DNA of 64,000 nucleotides from contig NC_031473.1 of assembly GCF_000006565.2 (NCBI RefSeq), forward strand, positions 744,001 to 808,000, written 5' to 3'. The stretch comes from Toxoplasma gondii ME49 (lineage: Eukaryota > Apicomplexa > Conoidasida > Eucoccidiorida > Sarcocystidae). Numbering within the stretch: the stretch's first letter is position 1; every line of letters begins with the position of its first letter. The notes below the pieces were generated by a model. That model ran no database searches, was not told the origin of the DNA, and worked only from the letters and a program-made list of their open reading frames with translations. The position numbers were made by a program, and so were the translations under genes. Below are positions 1-12,982 of the stretch, one piece after another.

Positions 1-1
1 G

Positions 2-142
2 CGGGGCACAGGGAATCAATTGCGGGGTGCCAGTGGTGGACTTCCTGTGAAACCGATACAAGGCAATTCGGCAGATCCCGTGCAGCAGCAGGGTGTGAAA
101 GAGGATAAAGCGAAACACCGGTCCAGACGACCATTAAACTGA
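2..142 (+). CDS. possible 3' end of an upstream gene (partial)
   Basis: From base 2 one frame stays open for 46 codons to a TGA at 140-142. The predicted peptide is polar, with Gly, Gln, Lys and Ser and a basic end (KHRSRRPLN). It could be the tail of a gene that starts left of the window. A second frame is also open here for about 35 codons, so the openness alone is weak evidence. No family is recognisable and no splice signal supports it. It could equally be 3' UTR or spacer. Confidence 0.2.
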   Translation, partial: RGTGNQLRGASGGLPVKPIQGNSADPVQQQGVKEDKAKHRSRRPLN

Positions 143-2332
143 TGAACCAGGAGATCTCCACACAAAGGTGGCGCTTCTTAAGCAGTGTTGATAGGGAAGA
201 CGCTTGTGTAGAAAAGAAACTGAAGCAACGATAATGCAGAAAAAGTCGGGGATACTGTCCAACCCAGGTTTCTCGGAAAGCTTTCCATTTTGAGGCTCAG
301 ATGATGTGAGGATTCATGGAGCGATTGAGCTGCCTTGTTCTTTTCTTGCAGGCCCATGTGAATTAACATGTGTTCTCTCGTGATTCGTTGCTTTCTAAAG
401 CCTTTCTGTGTTCGCCCTGCCACAAGATTGGGAACTAGTTACAATGCTGTGTAGAGAAACGCTTGTGGATGGTGGTCGCATTTGCATGATGGTCATTTCA
501 CCACGGTAATTAGTTAGCGACGAGGTGACAGCCAATATCGGCTGCGGGTTCTGTTCTAGGCCGCTCAGAACGGCTGGCACAGTTGGTAAGATGCTTGCGT
601 CGTCTTCGGCAATCCGCGAGTACTTTTTTCACCCCTTTGGCGGCGGTATACCACATATACAGCTCGAATAAGGGACACAGGGAGGGACGTCAGTAACGCC
701 TTCTTTCTAGACAACGAAGAATTCTACGTGTGACGCAGAAGTTGGAGCAACACATTCTTTCATACACTTATGAAGCTAGAATTTAAACCGCGTAGTCCAA
801 TTGTCAGTGAATGTTACTCTCTGAAAGTCGAGCCGAACTTAAGAGTGAGTGAAGGAAGGACGCGATTTGTTATCTTCGAGAAGAAAAAGAAGCACGGACC
901 AACTATACTACGTTGTGACAGCGTCGACGCGCTACAGCCCTGTTGACTCTTTGGGGGGAAGATCCAAATGCCCCTCTTGGGGACACAGGACGCCGCCGAC
1001 TACAGAAGTCGCGAACGTGCAGATATTCCTAACTAGCAACATGGCCAAGTCGGGAAAGCAGAGCGCGGTCTCGCCTAAAAAGTGACTGTATTCGGGGTCT
1101 AAATGCACACAAGAAGTACACATCGCGGTAAAATCCACTAGCCCTGTACCACGTGGGGCATATGACACCTGACTCTGGTGACATCGAAAATTTTGCCACG
1201 AGGTTTTTCCGCGCAAGAACTCTCACAACAAGATGCCACTAGCGCATCGTATCACACAGCACCTTTTTGAACGGGCACGTTGTTCCCCACAGTTGACGTC
1301 GGAAGTTGCATTTCTGTCTAAGGCCTTAGCCGACAAACACGAGACTATGTTCTACGCCTTTGCCGATGAACATAGCCTCTCTTCACAAACTGTGGCAAAG
1401 CTTGCCGGTGTCCAGAGAAGGTGTGATAGAACCTAAGAATGTGAATTATCGGGAACTTCCGGCTCAACTCGCCCGCATACTACAAAACGAGAATGCAAGA
1501 CAGGTTAGCTATGCAGAGTCGAACACACGGCCCTTGGGATGTTTCGATAGGCCCTTGGCATCCTTCTTCCTCACAATGCAGCGAGAACCGAAACGGGGTG
1601 CATAGTAGACAGCTCTCGTAAAGTGGAAGGCGTGGTTGAGACGCCAATCAAAAACAAAATGAATGTTCTACACCGGAAACTCTGGGCTAGGCAATGATTC
1701 ACGAATGAATCGGTGCATCGACAGATGGTAGGATGAACATAGGAACAGATCGACCCGCGCTTTCACGGCGTTTAAGGTGAACACACATTTCTGCCACGTT
1801 TTGCCTACGGCAAGGAGCAGCTTCATTGTCCTTTTGGGAGTCCGTATTCGGGCGTCTCAACAACATACCATCCATGTTTTTGCTTCACGTAGACACATTT
1901 TTAGCACAGTAGAAAACAGAAATCGGTCATTAATGAAAAGGCACCGGCTTGCGTTCAAATGATCCACTGGAATTCCCCGCGAATCCACGGTATCTCACGA
2001 ACCAATTGAGGGACGGGTTATCGTCTGCATCTAAGTCATTACGGCAGATCCAACACTCTTTGGTCGCCGTGCATCGCGCATACATGCCTGGTGAGCTTGC
2101 GTACGAGAACGTCGTGCCCATCTGCGCATGCCTGTTCACGAAAAAAAGTTCGACTTGTTCTGCCGCCTTCCCTTTCCCCTCTCTAGCTTCACTTGTCTCT
2201 TTTTCTCCATCTTTTTCCACTGCGCACTGACGAGACGGGAAGTCTTCCATTTTTTAAAAAAACAAATGCTCGAGCATATTCACGCGTTTGATCAAAACAT
2301 TTTCGCGCTCCCTGTTACCTGCATTTCCCCCA
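143..2332. other. spacer, no supported gene
   Basis: Only short overlapping open frames on both strands, none with a recognisable motif or a consistent pair of splice sites. The right-hand part must contain the 3' UTR of the minus-strand CDC50 gene that ends at 2333. A T/C-rich run at about 2150-2230 is the only visible compositional feature. Confidence 0.6.
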
Positions 2333-5300
2333 CTAACTGCCCGCGTAAAGAGCTTTTCGCAGCCACAAAATGTCTCCCATACGCCGCGGGTTCTGCACTT
2401 GGGCATACCACAGGATCAGGCAGACGGCGAGACAGACAGATCCAACGACGATGTAGAAGATCCCTAGAAACGCATTTCGGCCTCCGAGCCAAGAAGCCTG
2501 GGAGATGACGACGTACTTTCTCCCTGAGAAATTTCGACACACAACATGCAAAGCCTCTCTTCGTCACCCAAACTTCATACCCTTACGATTATAGCCCACT
2601 CGACCCCAGGGCAAAAAACCACAGTACACACAAAAAACACGGAGAAAACTGCACACCAGTAACAACCATGCCTGCAAATGTATGGATGAGTATACATTAA
2701 TATATATATATATATATATGTGAAGGATATGTGTATCAGACGAGTTGTGCTTTGCAGTCACACACGCACACGCATATTACTGAAGGGATGTCGCCGAAAT
2801 TACACGCGATTCTTTCTCATTTCTCTTCTCTCTTTTCTTCACACTCTGCTTTTTAAAGCACGCATGCATGGAAACCTCTGGAGAACAAGGAGGAATGCTG
2901 TGATTGCTCACTGTGGATAGGAACTCACACACGCAGACACTCCGTGGGATGCTTCGCACGTGGCGGTGATACACCAAGTGGACGAGTAACCATCCGGTTG
3001 AGACTGCATACAGGTGGTTTCTTCGGATCTTCACTACAGATATCCGCATCCTGTTCTAAGTGTGCGAATGGACAGACGCAAAAGCCTCTCCACGGGTACA
3101 CAGGTTCAGACAGCAATGCGTAAAACTATACATATACATGCACAGGTAAACATGACGCATCAGCAGATGCTCCTCTCGCTTTGTGGATAGACTTGTGTGT
3201 TCCTACAACAACCGCATAGACCAGCAAAACGCTTGCGTGCAAGTGATCTCACCGCCGAAGGACTTGACATCGTACGTATCTCCGGCGATGTTCACGTAGA
3301 TGGGTAGCTTCAGTGGGGTCACTTCCACTTTCCCGTAGACTTTCCGGAAATTCGGTAAGGCGGCTTCTCTCATCCACACAATAAAGTGGCTGTTTTCCAC
3401 GCCTTCACCCACTCCTGAACGCCAACACGCAGCACACCGCTGCACCATTTAGTATCATCGTTCCACTATACGTTGTCTCTGTGCAAATGATCCAGAACTG
3501 TGTAACTCAAACCCACGTGTAATTACCACATAAGTACACACTGTGTCTGTACAAATGACCCATTATCTAGATCCTGAAATTCAAAGCAATAAGCCGCTTC
3601 AGAAGTGACGAAACTGCACCTACACCGCACCCTTCCGTACAGACACTGCAGATGCATACATGGGCTTGAACATCCGACACACACACGTACGCCCCCTTAC
3701 GGTCCTGTGGATACATACTGTATATACAGATACTAGAAGATGCATGTGCGCAGATACGTATATCTATATCTCAACCTCTTTCCATATCTATCTATGTATC
3801 TATATCTATCTGTAAATAGAAGTAGAGAGTTTCGTGTGCATGTAGTTCCAAGGCCTGTGTGTCTTACCGGGTACGTCCATGTGTAGGGCCTTCCGCATTT
3901 CAGGTTCGAAGAGCCAGAAGTCGACAGAGGACGCGTGCTTTTCTCGCTCCTCTTTGGAGGGGTTTTTGAACCTGGAGTCGAGGTCGAAATGCCAGCAAAT
4001 TGTGTCTCGCGTCTCGTCCATCGGAATGACCTGGAACTTGCCGTCCGCCGTTTTCCGCAGAAGTTCGAAAGAATCCGTGAACACCGAGAGAGCGTTCAAG
4101 CCGCAAGGATCGAGGACTCGCCCATCGCTTGCCCGGTAGCGAGGATCGCATGCGGTTTTCACCTCGCTGGCCGACGTGTACACTTTGCCCTGGCAGCAGA
4201 AAAGGCACAGGTGGTTGCGCAGCGACGGACAACGTGTACCTGCGGCGCAGGCGAAGCAGGAGACTAAACCACAACGCGGGAAGAGAAGAAAACAGCAAGA
4301 AAACTAGAGAAGGGCGCAGCAAAAACGAGAGAGAAGAAAGGACTCCGGTGGGTTCCCTCACGACCGAGGAGAACAGGCGACGACCTTCCTTCTTCAGTCT
4401 GTCTTCAGCAGAGAACAATCCGGGATTTCTCCAGTGCTGCACGCGTCTCCGATTCAAACGACAGGAAAAGGGTCTTTACCTGAAGCTGCGAATCCGACCG
4501 CGATTTCAGGTATCGCCGGTGATTTTGGTAGTAGTTAGTTAACTCGTAGAAGAAATAAAGCGACCCCGTCAGTTCCGTGACTTGCGTGTCGGTGCAGTGC
4601 CTCGAGTCAATCTGCAGAAAGAATGACCACCGCCACAAGATGGACGGTGGCTCTGCAAGCGTTTCGCGTACCACGGCCGCGAGCGCCCCTCTGAGCCTCG
4701 CCACGACCAGACTTCACTTTCTGCAAGCGCCTCACTCGTCTTTCAGTGTTCTTCGTTGTCCTCGTTCCTTTTGTTTCGCATTTGCAGTCCCGTTTCCAGG
4801 CGGACCAGCACCCTTACCTCGATGATGTCTCTGACACCAACGTCGTCGGTGTAGTCAACTTTACATTCGAGGATATGGTTCGAGGTGACGAGAATAAGGA
4901 CCCCCAGAGCCAGCAAAATAATGGCAGCAAGTCCGAAAATTCCCACAGTACGCTCTGGAGACAGAAGCGGCTGCCACGCATGCATGCGCTGCTGCATAAA
5001 ATCCGTGATCGCTCGGTTCGTGCACAGACACACTCGGCGTCTCTCTCCGTTCTGATGGCCACGCAAGCGACAACACCAACGCTCCAAAAAAAGAATAAAA
5101 AAAACAGGAAACAAAACAACGGAAAACACAACGGAGAGACGCCAGAGCGGACATCGAGGTGCACAAACAGATTACAATTATATACATATATATATGTACA
5201 TATATGTATGTATGTATGTATGCATGTATGCATATGGAGCTACTGTGATAGAAAACGCATCTGCTTCAGTACCACAAACTGTCTCTTCTTAGGCAATGAT

Positions 5301-6135
5301 AAACATCGCGTGTTGTCACTCGCTTTACCAGATGCAGACAAATATAACTGCATCAATGTGACGTTTATATCTTTCTGTATATACACATAGAAAATTATTT
5401 TTCCGCACAAGTCTTCACTAGCAGACTTGATACCCGGCAATCCGATCCGGTGTCCACATTTCCCGAATCCAGGAACGAGTAGCCAGCCGTAAAGAGATAT
5501 CCACTTTCTATCATTCTGCCACCCTAAGACCTTCTACCGTTGTCTGTCTAACGGTGTCTCTAAGGTCACATTTGCCTTCTGTCCTTGTCTCTCGAGGACT
5601 AGAGAGAAACTCCTACGACACCGAGTCTGCTCATGAGTTTCGCTCGGATACCTTCTTTGCGTGTAAGTCCAGAGATATACATGTATATATATATATATAT
5701 ATATGGGCAAGGTTGTACTCTGACATAAATATAGCCATTCCTGCATCGGTTCCTGGATAAAAGGGCCATTTGTGTCCATGGGTGTTAAGTGGAAGTTCTC
5801 GGGCATTGTCTTAGCTGTTCAATCGCGCCTCGCCTATCCCGAAATGCGTTCCCCTTTCCCCAAAGTGAGGAAGACAACCATGGAGAGGGAGACTTGCAAG
5901 AGATACACGCTCACAGACGCCTCACCTCGTCTGCATCATCTGCAGGCGTCCGCGTGGACACAGCGAGTGCTGCGCTTGTCTTGCGTTCGTCTCTCTGAAC
6001 AGGAATCGAGACAAAGGAAGAGTTCCTTCGAGAAGACCCCACGCCTTCGTTATCGGAGCTACTTCCTGGACGTGGCTCTGCCCCCGCCCAGTCGGCCTTC
6101 GTGGGCGCGACCTTGCTCCGATTTTGACGAAGCAT
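2333..6135 (-). CDS. CDC50: CDC50/LEM3-family protein, P4-ATPase flippase beta subunit
   Basis: Exons (minus): 6135-5926, 4991-4818, 4611-4480, 4189-3868, 3414-3253, 2523-2333, giving 396 aa. All junctions are GT-AG and stay in phase. CDC50 proteins are non-catalytic partners that P4-ATPase phospholipid flippases need for folding, ER exit and activity. In Toxoplasma some partner the fused flippase/guanylate-cyclase. Visible hallmarks: [10 protein letters not shown] (71-80) just before TM1 (about 87-107); an extracytoplasmic domain with the family signature LTG..Y..YELTN(Y/F)YQNHRRY (142-162); DPCGL (199-203); [16 protein letters not shown] (about 288-303); then SFGG and SWLGG (about 344-348) before TM2 (about 351-373). 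Length fits the family (about 350-410 aa). The first exon (70 aa) is Ser/Arg-rich, cytosolic and not conserved, so its start is the least certain part; ATG 6135 is the first ATG in an open stretch ending at a good GAG|GTGAGG donor. Several paralogues exist in coccidia; which one this is cannot be told here. Confidence 0.93.
2701..2719. repeat. TA microsatellite in CDC50 intron 5
   Basis: Nineteen bases of uninterrupted TA alternation inside the last CDC50 intron (3252-2524). Confidence 0.9.
3750..3822. repeat. TATC/TATCTA-type simple repeat in CDC50 intron 4
   Basis: An imperfect run of TATC and TATG units lies within the intron between 3867 and 3415, close to its 5' splice site (minus-strand sense). 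It has no coding meaning. Confidence 0.7.
5172..5234. repeat. TA/GTAT simple repeat in CDC50 intron 1
   Basis: TA alternation followed by seven or so GTAT and GCAT tetranucleotide units, inside intron 1 (5925-4992). The apparent open frames across it come only from the repeat. Confidence 0.85.
5684..5704. repeat. TA microsatellite in CDC50 intron 1
   Basis: About 21 bases of TA alternation inside the first CDC50 intron. Confidence 0.9.
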
Positions 6136-9100
6136 TCTTTAAAAAAAGGGGAACTCCTGAAGCCACTTCAACTGGTCATTCCTGATCCCGGCCACCTGTT
6201 TGGAACGATTTTCGGTAGACTTTCTTCTATCCCCACAACACATACGAGCGCGGCCACAAGTTGCGAGTTGCTGTCAGCCGTTGAAGCCCGCGTCCTCGCC
6301 ACCCTGCCTCCGCTGGATGTACACCCGAGAGACTGAAAAGGCCACGGCAGGCGCGTGGTCGCGTCGGGCAACAGCGCACCGCAAGCCTTTGGGAATTCAC
6401 ACGACCCCTGGCAGCTGATTCAGGAGATTCTTTGTCTTTCGAAGCTCTACGGAACGCGGATGACAATCCGGAATTCATTGGCAGCACAAAAGTGCTTCTT
6501 ACTAAGACGGAACCAAGAACATAAAAATCATAGACCACTGACAGGGAAGACAGGCGAGTTGCTACCACGACTGAACATTCACACGCTAGGGGGTAGAACC
6601 GACTCCTTTCCCGCCGACGTAAGCTCAGAAGGAACAGGTGTTAGTGGCCACAGACCGAAAGACTTTAGACACGGGGAAAACGTGGTCGGGGAAACACACG
6701 AATTCCGCTGAGAGTCCACTGAATCGCAGAGAGCCTGTCTGGATCACGGGGAACGAACAGGATTGTTAAGTCAGCAGTTCTATCGTCAAATGGAAAACAT
6801 TGTGAACGGAGCGATTGAAAAATACAGAGGGAAGCACCACAAGCTGGCTAATCACGCATTCGAAGGTGTGAACGCGGACCGATAGAGGCGACCTAATCTG
6901 CGCTCTCATGAGGAACCACACCTAAACTGGTACACTGAGCATGCAGCCGTTGCTACACCCTTCTTACGAGCACGGAGAATTTGCCAGACACGCCTGACAG
7001 AGTACAGAAGACAACGTCCACACAGAGGCAGCCACCGCTGTTCCATGCGGTGCGACCGAACAGCAGCTGCATAGCTGGGGACAGGAAGGGGAACGCCGGA
7101 CAGTCTGGCAAAAACACAGGTGACTCAGCTGCAGAAGCCGTGTGCGGGTAAATCTGTCGAGACACGTAGGGAAGTCGAGGAAAAGGGGACGACTATGTGA
7201 GGAAATACAGGATATAGAGGGATAAGCCGTTGAGGAAAGGAGGAAGAACGGCTTTCGCCAGTCTTGCGAAATCACGGGGGAGGGGGAGACGGCGGAAACT
7301 AGAGTGCATCCACATTCCCATGGAAGATGCTGGCATGGCACGGAGGGAATTCCAGAAGACTGTTACGCAGTGCGCTCACACTTTTCACTTTGCCGGTGCG
7401 CAACAACTAGACGGGCTCTGTGTTGCGTAGGTATGCGCCGCAAATGAACAGGACAAAAAGGGTGTGTTCTGTGTTCACAAGCCTGGCACACTGCAGCACT
7501 GCCTGCGTGAGCCCAGACCTGGCCGCGAGAGTGGACCGGGACGAAGACGCAATCCCGAAAGAACCAAAGGCCTATGTCAGGAAGCCGGTGGATCCTGGGT
7601 CGAAAAGAATAGCTCGGTGAGACCTGTGAAAAAACCGCTAGAGTATCGGTTAGTCTAGCGTCCCCATTCCCACGTAAAAGAACTGGGAAGCCGCGTACAC
7701 ACGGGAAACTGAACAATGAAGGAGGGTAAAGAACAATTTTCAGCCTTTCAGCGTTCCCGGCCTCTCCTGTCCGCTGGGATGAGATTCTCCTCGTTCTGGT
7801 TGGTGGATTTCCGTTGTCGGCTGCGGCGAAGACTGTCTCGGACGGTCAGTCACAACAATGACGGAACGCAGAAGTGGATCTAGCGAAAAAGCTACCCGTT
7901 TTCCGCGTCATCGTCTGATCAAGACGGGCCAGGAAGAGCTAACCGGAGGGTGCGCAGTTTTGCCGCGAGAGACGTGTGGAACCGACTGGAAAAAGCAGGA
8001 GAGAACCAGAGTGCGAGGCGGGCGAAGACACTCGCAGCGAGCTCTCTCCTGGTGGACAAACATCCCCGAAAACGGCGATATAAGCAGTTATACAGTGTCC
8101 AGTTTTCATGACAACCAGCTACTACTACTGCCCTTCCGCCTGTGTAAAAGTTGGCGTTTGCGCAGGGCGAAGCTACAGGACTCCTTTTCGACAACTAACT
8201 ACTGACCGGGTCCCTTAAACAGCCATGCTGTTTCTAGGGAGGAAACATTGCCTCATAAGGTGTAAATTTTCCCTACATACACAAGATTCTCGGAGAAACA
8301 GTGCTGCGCACAGAGAGAAAACATCGGAACGACACGGAAGGATGCTTTTCCCTGGAAAAACAAGATTCTGTTCTCTTCGCAACAAGGGTTCCGGGTGTGC
8401 CGGCCAGCGCACGTCCAGGAAAAACGATGCTCTGAACGATACCCCAGAAACGTCAAACTGTAACTTCAAGAAGAAACGCAGTTAATGCCACTGCTAGTAA
8501 CTGAAAAATAGGAGCTGCACTAACGATAACTCACATTACTGAATCCGTTGTGTCGTTCGGTTTGCGTTCAGAACATTGTCGTGCATCACTTGCAGCTTGC
8601 AGAGACTGCTGGCATGGCTTGTTTCTAAGATATGCAGGCTTCCTCTTAGCGTAAAGTACTGTTTCCATCCCAGTTTAGCGTCCAGATGGACTGCCTACGT
8701 CTTAGTTAGCTGGCGAGAGAAAGTATCCGTTGGGTTGTCGTGCGCTTGAGAAGAGGACCGAATGCACTTTCGTTTGTCTCTGGACAGTCGCCAACTTTCT
8801 GAGTTTTTCTCTCAAGCTGTGCTTTCTCAAACTTGTATCCGTTCCTCTACAAAAGGAATTTCACACGACAGACCGGACACCCCCTGTGAGAATGAAGAAA
8901 CGCGTTCGGAACACAGAAGGGGGACGTAGCAACAAAAGTGCGATCAAACAAAAGCAAGCCTCATGGGTGGTTGCACGGTCGCGGTACGTTGCACTTTTCT
9001 CTTATAGGTGAATAACTCTGTGCTGATCCAAGGGGCATGGACATCGTATTCTGGGAACTGTGTATTATGGGATGGTGAACCCAAAGGCGGACACGACTTC

Positions 9101-11279
9101 GAGTTACACACCACAACGGCACTTTCAGAGGGCTATCATCAGGTGACGATTGTGGACTGCGTCTTCGTGCATTCAGCACAGAAGAACGTGAACACTGGGG
9201 GGGTGTGAACACAGGGTACATTTGCCGTGTCCGTTGAAAAAAAGAGACTTGATGTAACTTTCATAAGACTCACTCCCCACCCTGTGTGTGTGTGTTATTG
9301 CTCTTCCTATGGAGTTTCTTGCAGAGACACTCTAGCTCTGTTGAGAGGGGGAGCACGCGCAAACTAAGACACGTCCGCGAAATTATCGGGTGGGAGAGGG
9401 GATGTCTGAGTGTCATTTCCGATTTTTTTGCGTTGATTGCCGTTGTTTTGCTTAGCATAGTGGAAATGACCGATTGCATGCATCGCCGCTGTTAGCGACA
9501 TATATTCGTGAAGCGAGACACATTGTATGCCCACTTTTTCACTCATGCGAGAGTCCCATGTGCTCGCTACGCAGATACTTGCACAAGGAGAAGGGCGACT
9601 CGCCATTCTTGAGACTAGGATAAGCCTACGAATTATTTTACGATACGTCTTTTGAGTTTGATGACCTTGTATCTTTCATATTTGCGTGGATATCCCTTTG
9701 GAGTACCTACAGGATTCACCGTTCGAATTTCACACTATCAGCAAGGCGTCCAATGTCGAGCTCTTTTCAGCCCACCCAGTGCCCAAAACACTGTAATTCT
9801 GACGGAACAGTTGCGCCACTCTGTTCACAAATAGTCTTACATTGTCTTCTAAGCACAAGCGTCCATCTGGAACTGAAAGGAAGAAGGAATGTCGCATGAA
9901 ACCACAGCAACATACGCGGGGCTGTGGTAGTCACTTGCTCGGCAACAACGCGCTGCCGAATTTACGAGAAGTGGAATGCGGGCGCCATGTGCAGAAGCAT
10001 AGCAGGATGTTTTTGTAATACATGCATATAAACTCATTAGCTTTCCGCCGCTTTCAAATTGTTCGATACTTCCGACAGTGCGCATTCTGGGGGCGCTTGC
10101 ACCTGGGAGGGTGTTGAAAAACGCTCGGTAGAAAAGTGAGTGCGCCTGATCTTGTGTGGTATCATTGGAGTGCGTTTGTTGGCAGTACTGCTCCTGTTCA
10201 TTTTTTGGATGGTCCGTTTTCTCGCCCCTACCGACTGGCCGAACCGAGCAGCAGTATCATGGCATTTACGGTGTCGTCTTCAAGTTTAGTGAGGTTGAAC
10301 ATATAGCGCACGGTGCGACAGAGTCCATCTTCATATTTCCGTGTAGCCCTTCGTTTGGATAAAATAGTGGTAAAGGTAAGACACAGAAAGAATGCATCGA
10401 ACTGGGGCACCAAAGAAATAACAGGCAACTTGACTGCTTTGTGGGGAAAGCCATTTTTCGGGCCCCGTTGCCGTGCAGGGAGTTGTCGTTAGCATGCCCC
10501 TTTTCTCTTCTTGGAAGTTAGCACCTTGAGGAGCGGCTCGCTTGGAGTTCACGTTCCCCTCCCGAAACGCAGTGTGCATGATGAAATGTTGGTGTGTCAC
10601 ATATGCTCAGACCGAGAAATCGTAGTTCGTCTGAGCTTATGTTGCTTCAATAACAGGAAACCACGGAGGATACGAGTCTTAGTTGTATCATTTGATTGCC
10701 ACACCATTACCAGCGGTCCTTCCTGCTGCGCCATTTCCTTGCACTCGCTTCGTTTGTCCACTAGAATCATGATTCAGTCTGTAACTGCCTTTTCTGTCTG
10801 GTCACTTAGTTTCCCTTGGCATGTCGACGCGGGGGTCTTCGCCGCCGTAAACCAAATTTATTCCTAATTGTCCGAATGTTCGGTTCATCCCTGATACGTA
10901 GGCCAAGCATTTCTTTCCGTCTGCAGATCTCGCGCACTGCTTTACGCATCTCTACAGCGCCGGTGAACTATTGAAACATTGTCTCTAGAACGAGCTTCTT
11001 TTGGTAGAGTTGCTACGAGTGCGCACACATGTCTGTGAGAGCTTCGCACTTAGTGACACGAATCGCTTTCCGAGCGGGAAATGAGTTCGCGACTTGTCAC
11101 AGACGGAGCTCGACGGCGATATTTCCGTTTCTTCCTTGTCTAGGTCGCTTTTCTCCATGGACTGAAGCTCACTTCTGCCACAGTTTTTGTGGTCGCTCGG
11201 TTCTCCCGTATGACGGTATCGCGAAAAACGATAAACGCGGCTATTTACGATTCCGTAGTGCCTGACTTGCTTAACAGCC
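6136..11279. other. 5.1 kb divergent spacer between CDC50 and the dynein light chain
   Basis: No conserved protein was found on either strand. It must hold the 5' regions of the minus-strand CDC50 gene and the plus-strand roadblock gene. The longest ATG-initiated frame (7858-8205, 115 codons) has no motif and is crossed by equally open frames on the other strand. A short GT run lies at about 9285-9297. The region could contain a non-coding transcript or a small lineage-specific gene, but nothing in the sequence proves one. Confidence 0.55.
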
Positions 11280-12982
11280 ATGGCAGGCACAGTAAATGAG
11301 GTCGACGAAGTCATTCGGAACTGGATTGCTGACAATCCCAAAGTAGTTGGCTACGTGGTGATCACCGCTGACGGTGAGCTGAGTGTCTTCCTGTTATTCA
11401 AGTGCAGATACGAAGTTAATAGCACTATTTCCCTCACGACCACTCACACGAAGCCTACCAATCCTTCCTGAGTCGGTGTGCTTTTGGGAGCCAGTGCAAA
11501 TACATAGGACCATTGACTCTAATAGACTGCCTACTTTCCACATCTGTCTCCGAATGGGAGCTAGAGATGCTTTTTGGTTGCTGTGAACCTCTTTTTCGTA
11601 CAGGAATCCCGATCAAGTACCACGAGAAGATGCCCCATGAAAAAGCCGTCCAATATGCTGCGTTACTGTCGTAAGCATTAAAAATCCGTAGGAGACTATG
11701 TTTCATGTGTGTGGTCAAACTGTCGTATCAGATGTGTGTTCCTTGGCAGCGGCGACCGACAAGCATCAATAAAGACATGCTGCTGATTCTGCATATTGGT
11801 GTCTGGCCACTGGCGAAACGATTCGAGCAATGATCTCCCGCGCTTTTGATTTTACGCCTTTTTCGCTCCCTTTGTGTCACTCCCTTCTTCTGCTGTCGTT
11901 TTCCGCCTCACACAAGAATATGTTTGCACCAAAGTACTGCTTGTTTTATGTGACAGAAGCCTTGTGATGTTTGATCCCTTGCCCGTACAGATTTTCTCTT
12001 TAACCGGATTCGTTCCTTCCAGTTTAGTTCCATTTAAGAGACTCGATGCTTTTCCGTTCGTGCGTGTCAGGTCTTTCTGCATGCGGTCGCGCCAATGTCT
12101 CCGAGAACTGCTTCCGAGTGATGTAAGCGAAAACGCGTAAAAGTATGGAGTTGCTGGTTCAAGGTTAGGGGCCATGCAAAGAGATGCCTTGTCTTGTCCA
12201 ACTTGCGGAATGCTGTTCCTGAATTCTTCAAGCCGACGGGCCGGAATGTGCATCCACGATAAATATGCCAGCGTGGCGTCAGCCGAGACTTTGCTGAGCA
12301 GATAAACTCCCCTGTTCAAATAATAACTTCGTGCACTGCTCGTCTCTTGGTTTCTGTCCTTTGATTATCCCCCCCATCCTAAGGCCATATACCCAGCTGT
12401 TGATCGTTTCCTTTCCTGTTTCCTCTGAATTATCTTGGTTGGCGCGTATGGTACACTTCATATCAGTGGTAGTTCGAGTTCTTCCTACGAAGGAGCGCGA
12501 AAAGGAAAAAACGGTTGCTTGGAAGCCGCAGTCAGTAACAGAGTTGGTTTATTCCAAGCACAGAACCTATCCGGTAGTAAGGTATAAGGAAGTAGCAAAT
12601 CTACCATAGGAGATGTATACTGCTAGTGGAATTGCACTACTGCTAATAATTAAGGTCATATTAAGTGCCCACATAATCACCTATCCAATGACTGCATTTC
12701 GAGTCATGACCTGTAACTGTAGCTGTTAAACTTTAGAAGAGTCGAGAATCAACCAAACATGCATGACATAAAAAGTGTGCATCCAGTTACTAAACGTATG
12801 TGCTGCTTCGTGCGCAGAACGAACTAACTTCCGTTAGGCTCAGGACCAAAGAAGGTACCGAGATTATCGCTGTCCAGTTTGCCGGCTACACGCTCATTGC
12901 CATTCAGAACTGCACTGGAAAGCCGTATGACTACGGTGAAGAGAGTGTCGACCAGAAGGAACAAGAGTGGGAAGAACTGTGA
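11280..12982 (+). CDS. DYNLRB: roadblock/LC7-type dynein light chain
   Basis: Exons: 11280-11373, 11604-11670, 12071-12122, 12818-12982, giving 125 aa. All introns are GT-AG and phases join (1, 2, 0). Roadblock light chains dimerise and bind the intermediate chains of cytoplasmic and axonemal dyneins. Visible: a helix-1 region VNEVDEVIRNWIADNP, the first strand VVGYVVITADG, then GIPIKYHEK in exon 2, AVQYAALLS, a Cys-containing linker (exon 3), and NELTSVRLRTKEGTEIIAVQ followed by YTLIAIQN in exon 4, matching the family order strand-turn-helix-strand. Human and fly homologues are about 96-105 aa; this one adds an acidic tail of about 20 residues ending QKEQEWEEL. Exons 2 and 3 are only 67 and 52 nt, so single-frame searches would miss them. 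The gene converges on the myosin gene, with about 1 kb between stop codons. Confidence 0.92.

Noticed and set aside
7858..8205. 115-codon ATG frame in the CDC50/dynein spacer
   Set aside because: No motif or signal peptide, and an open frame of similar length lies on the opposite strand.
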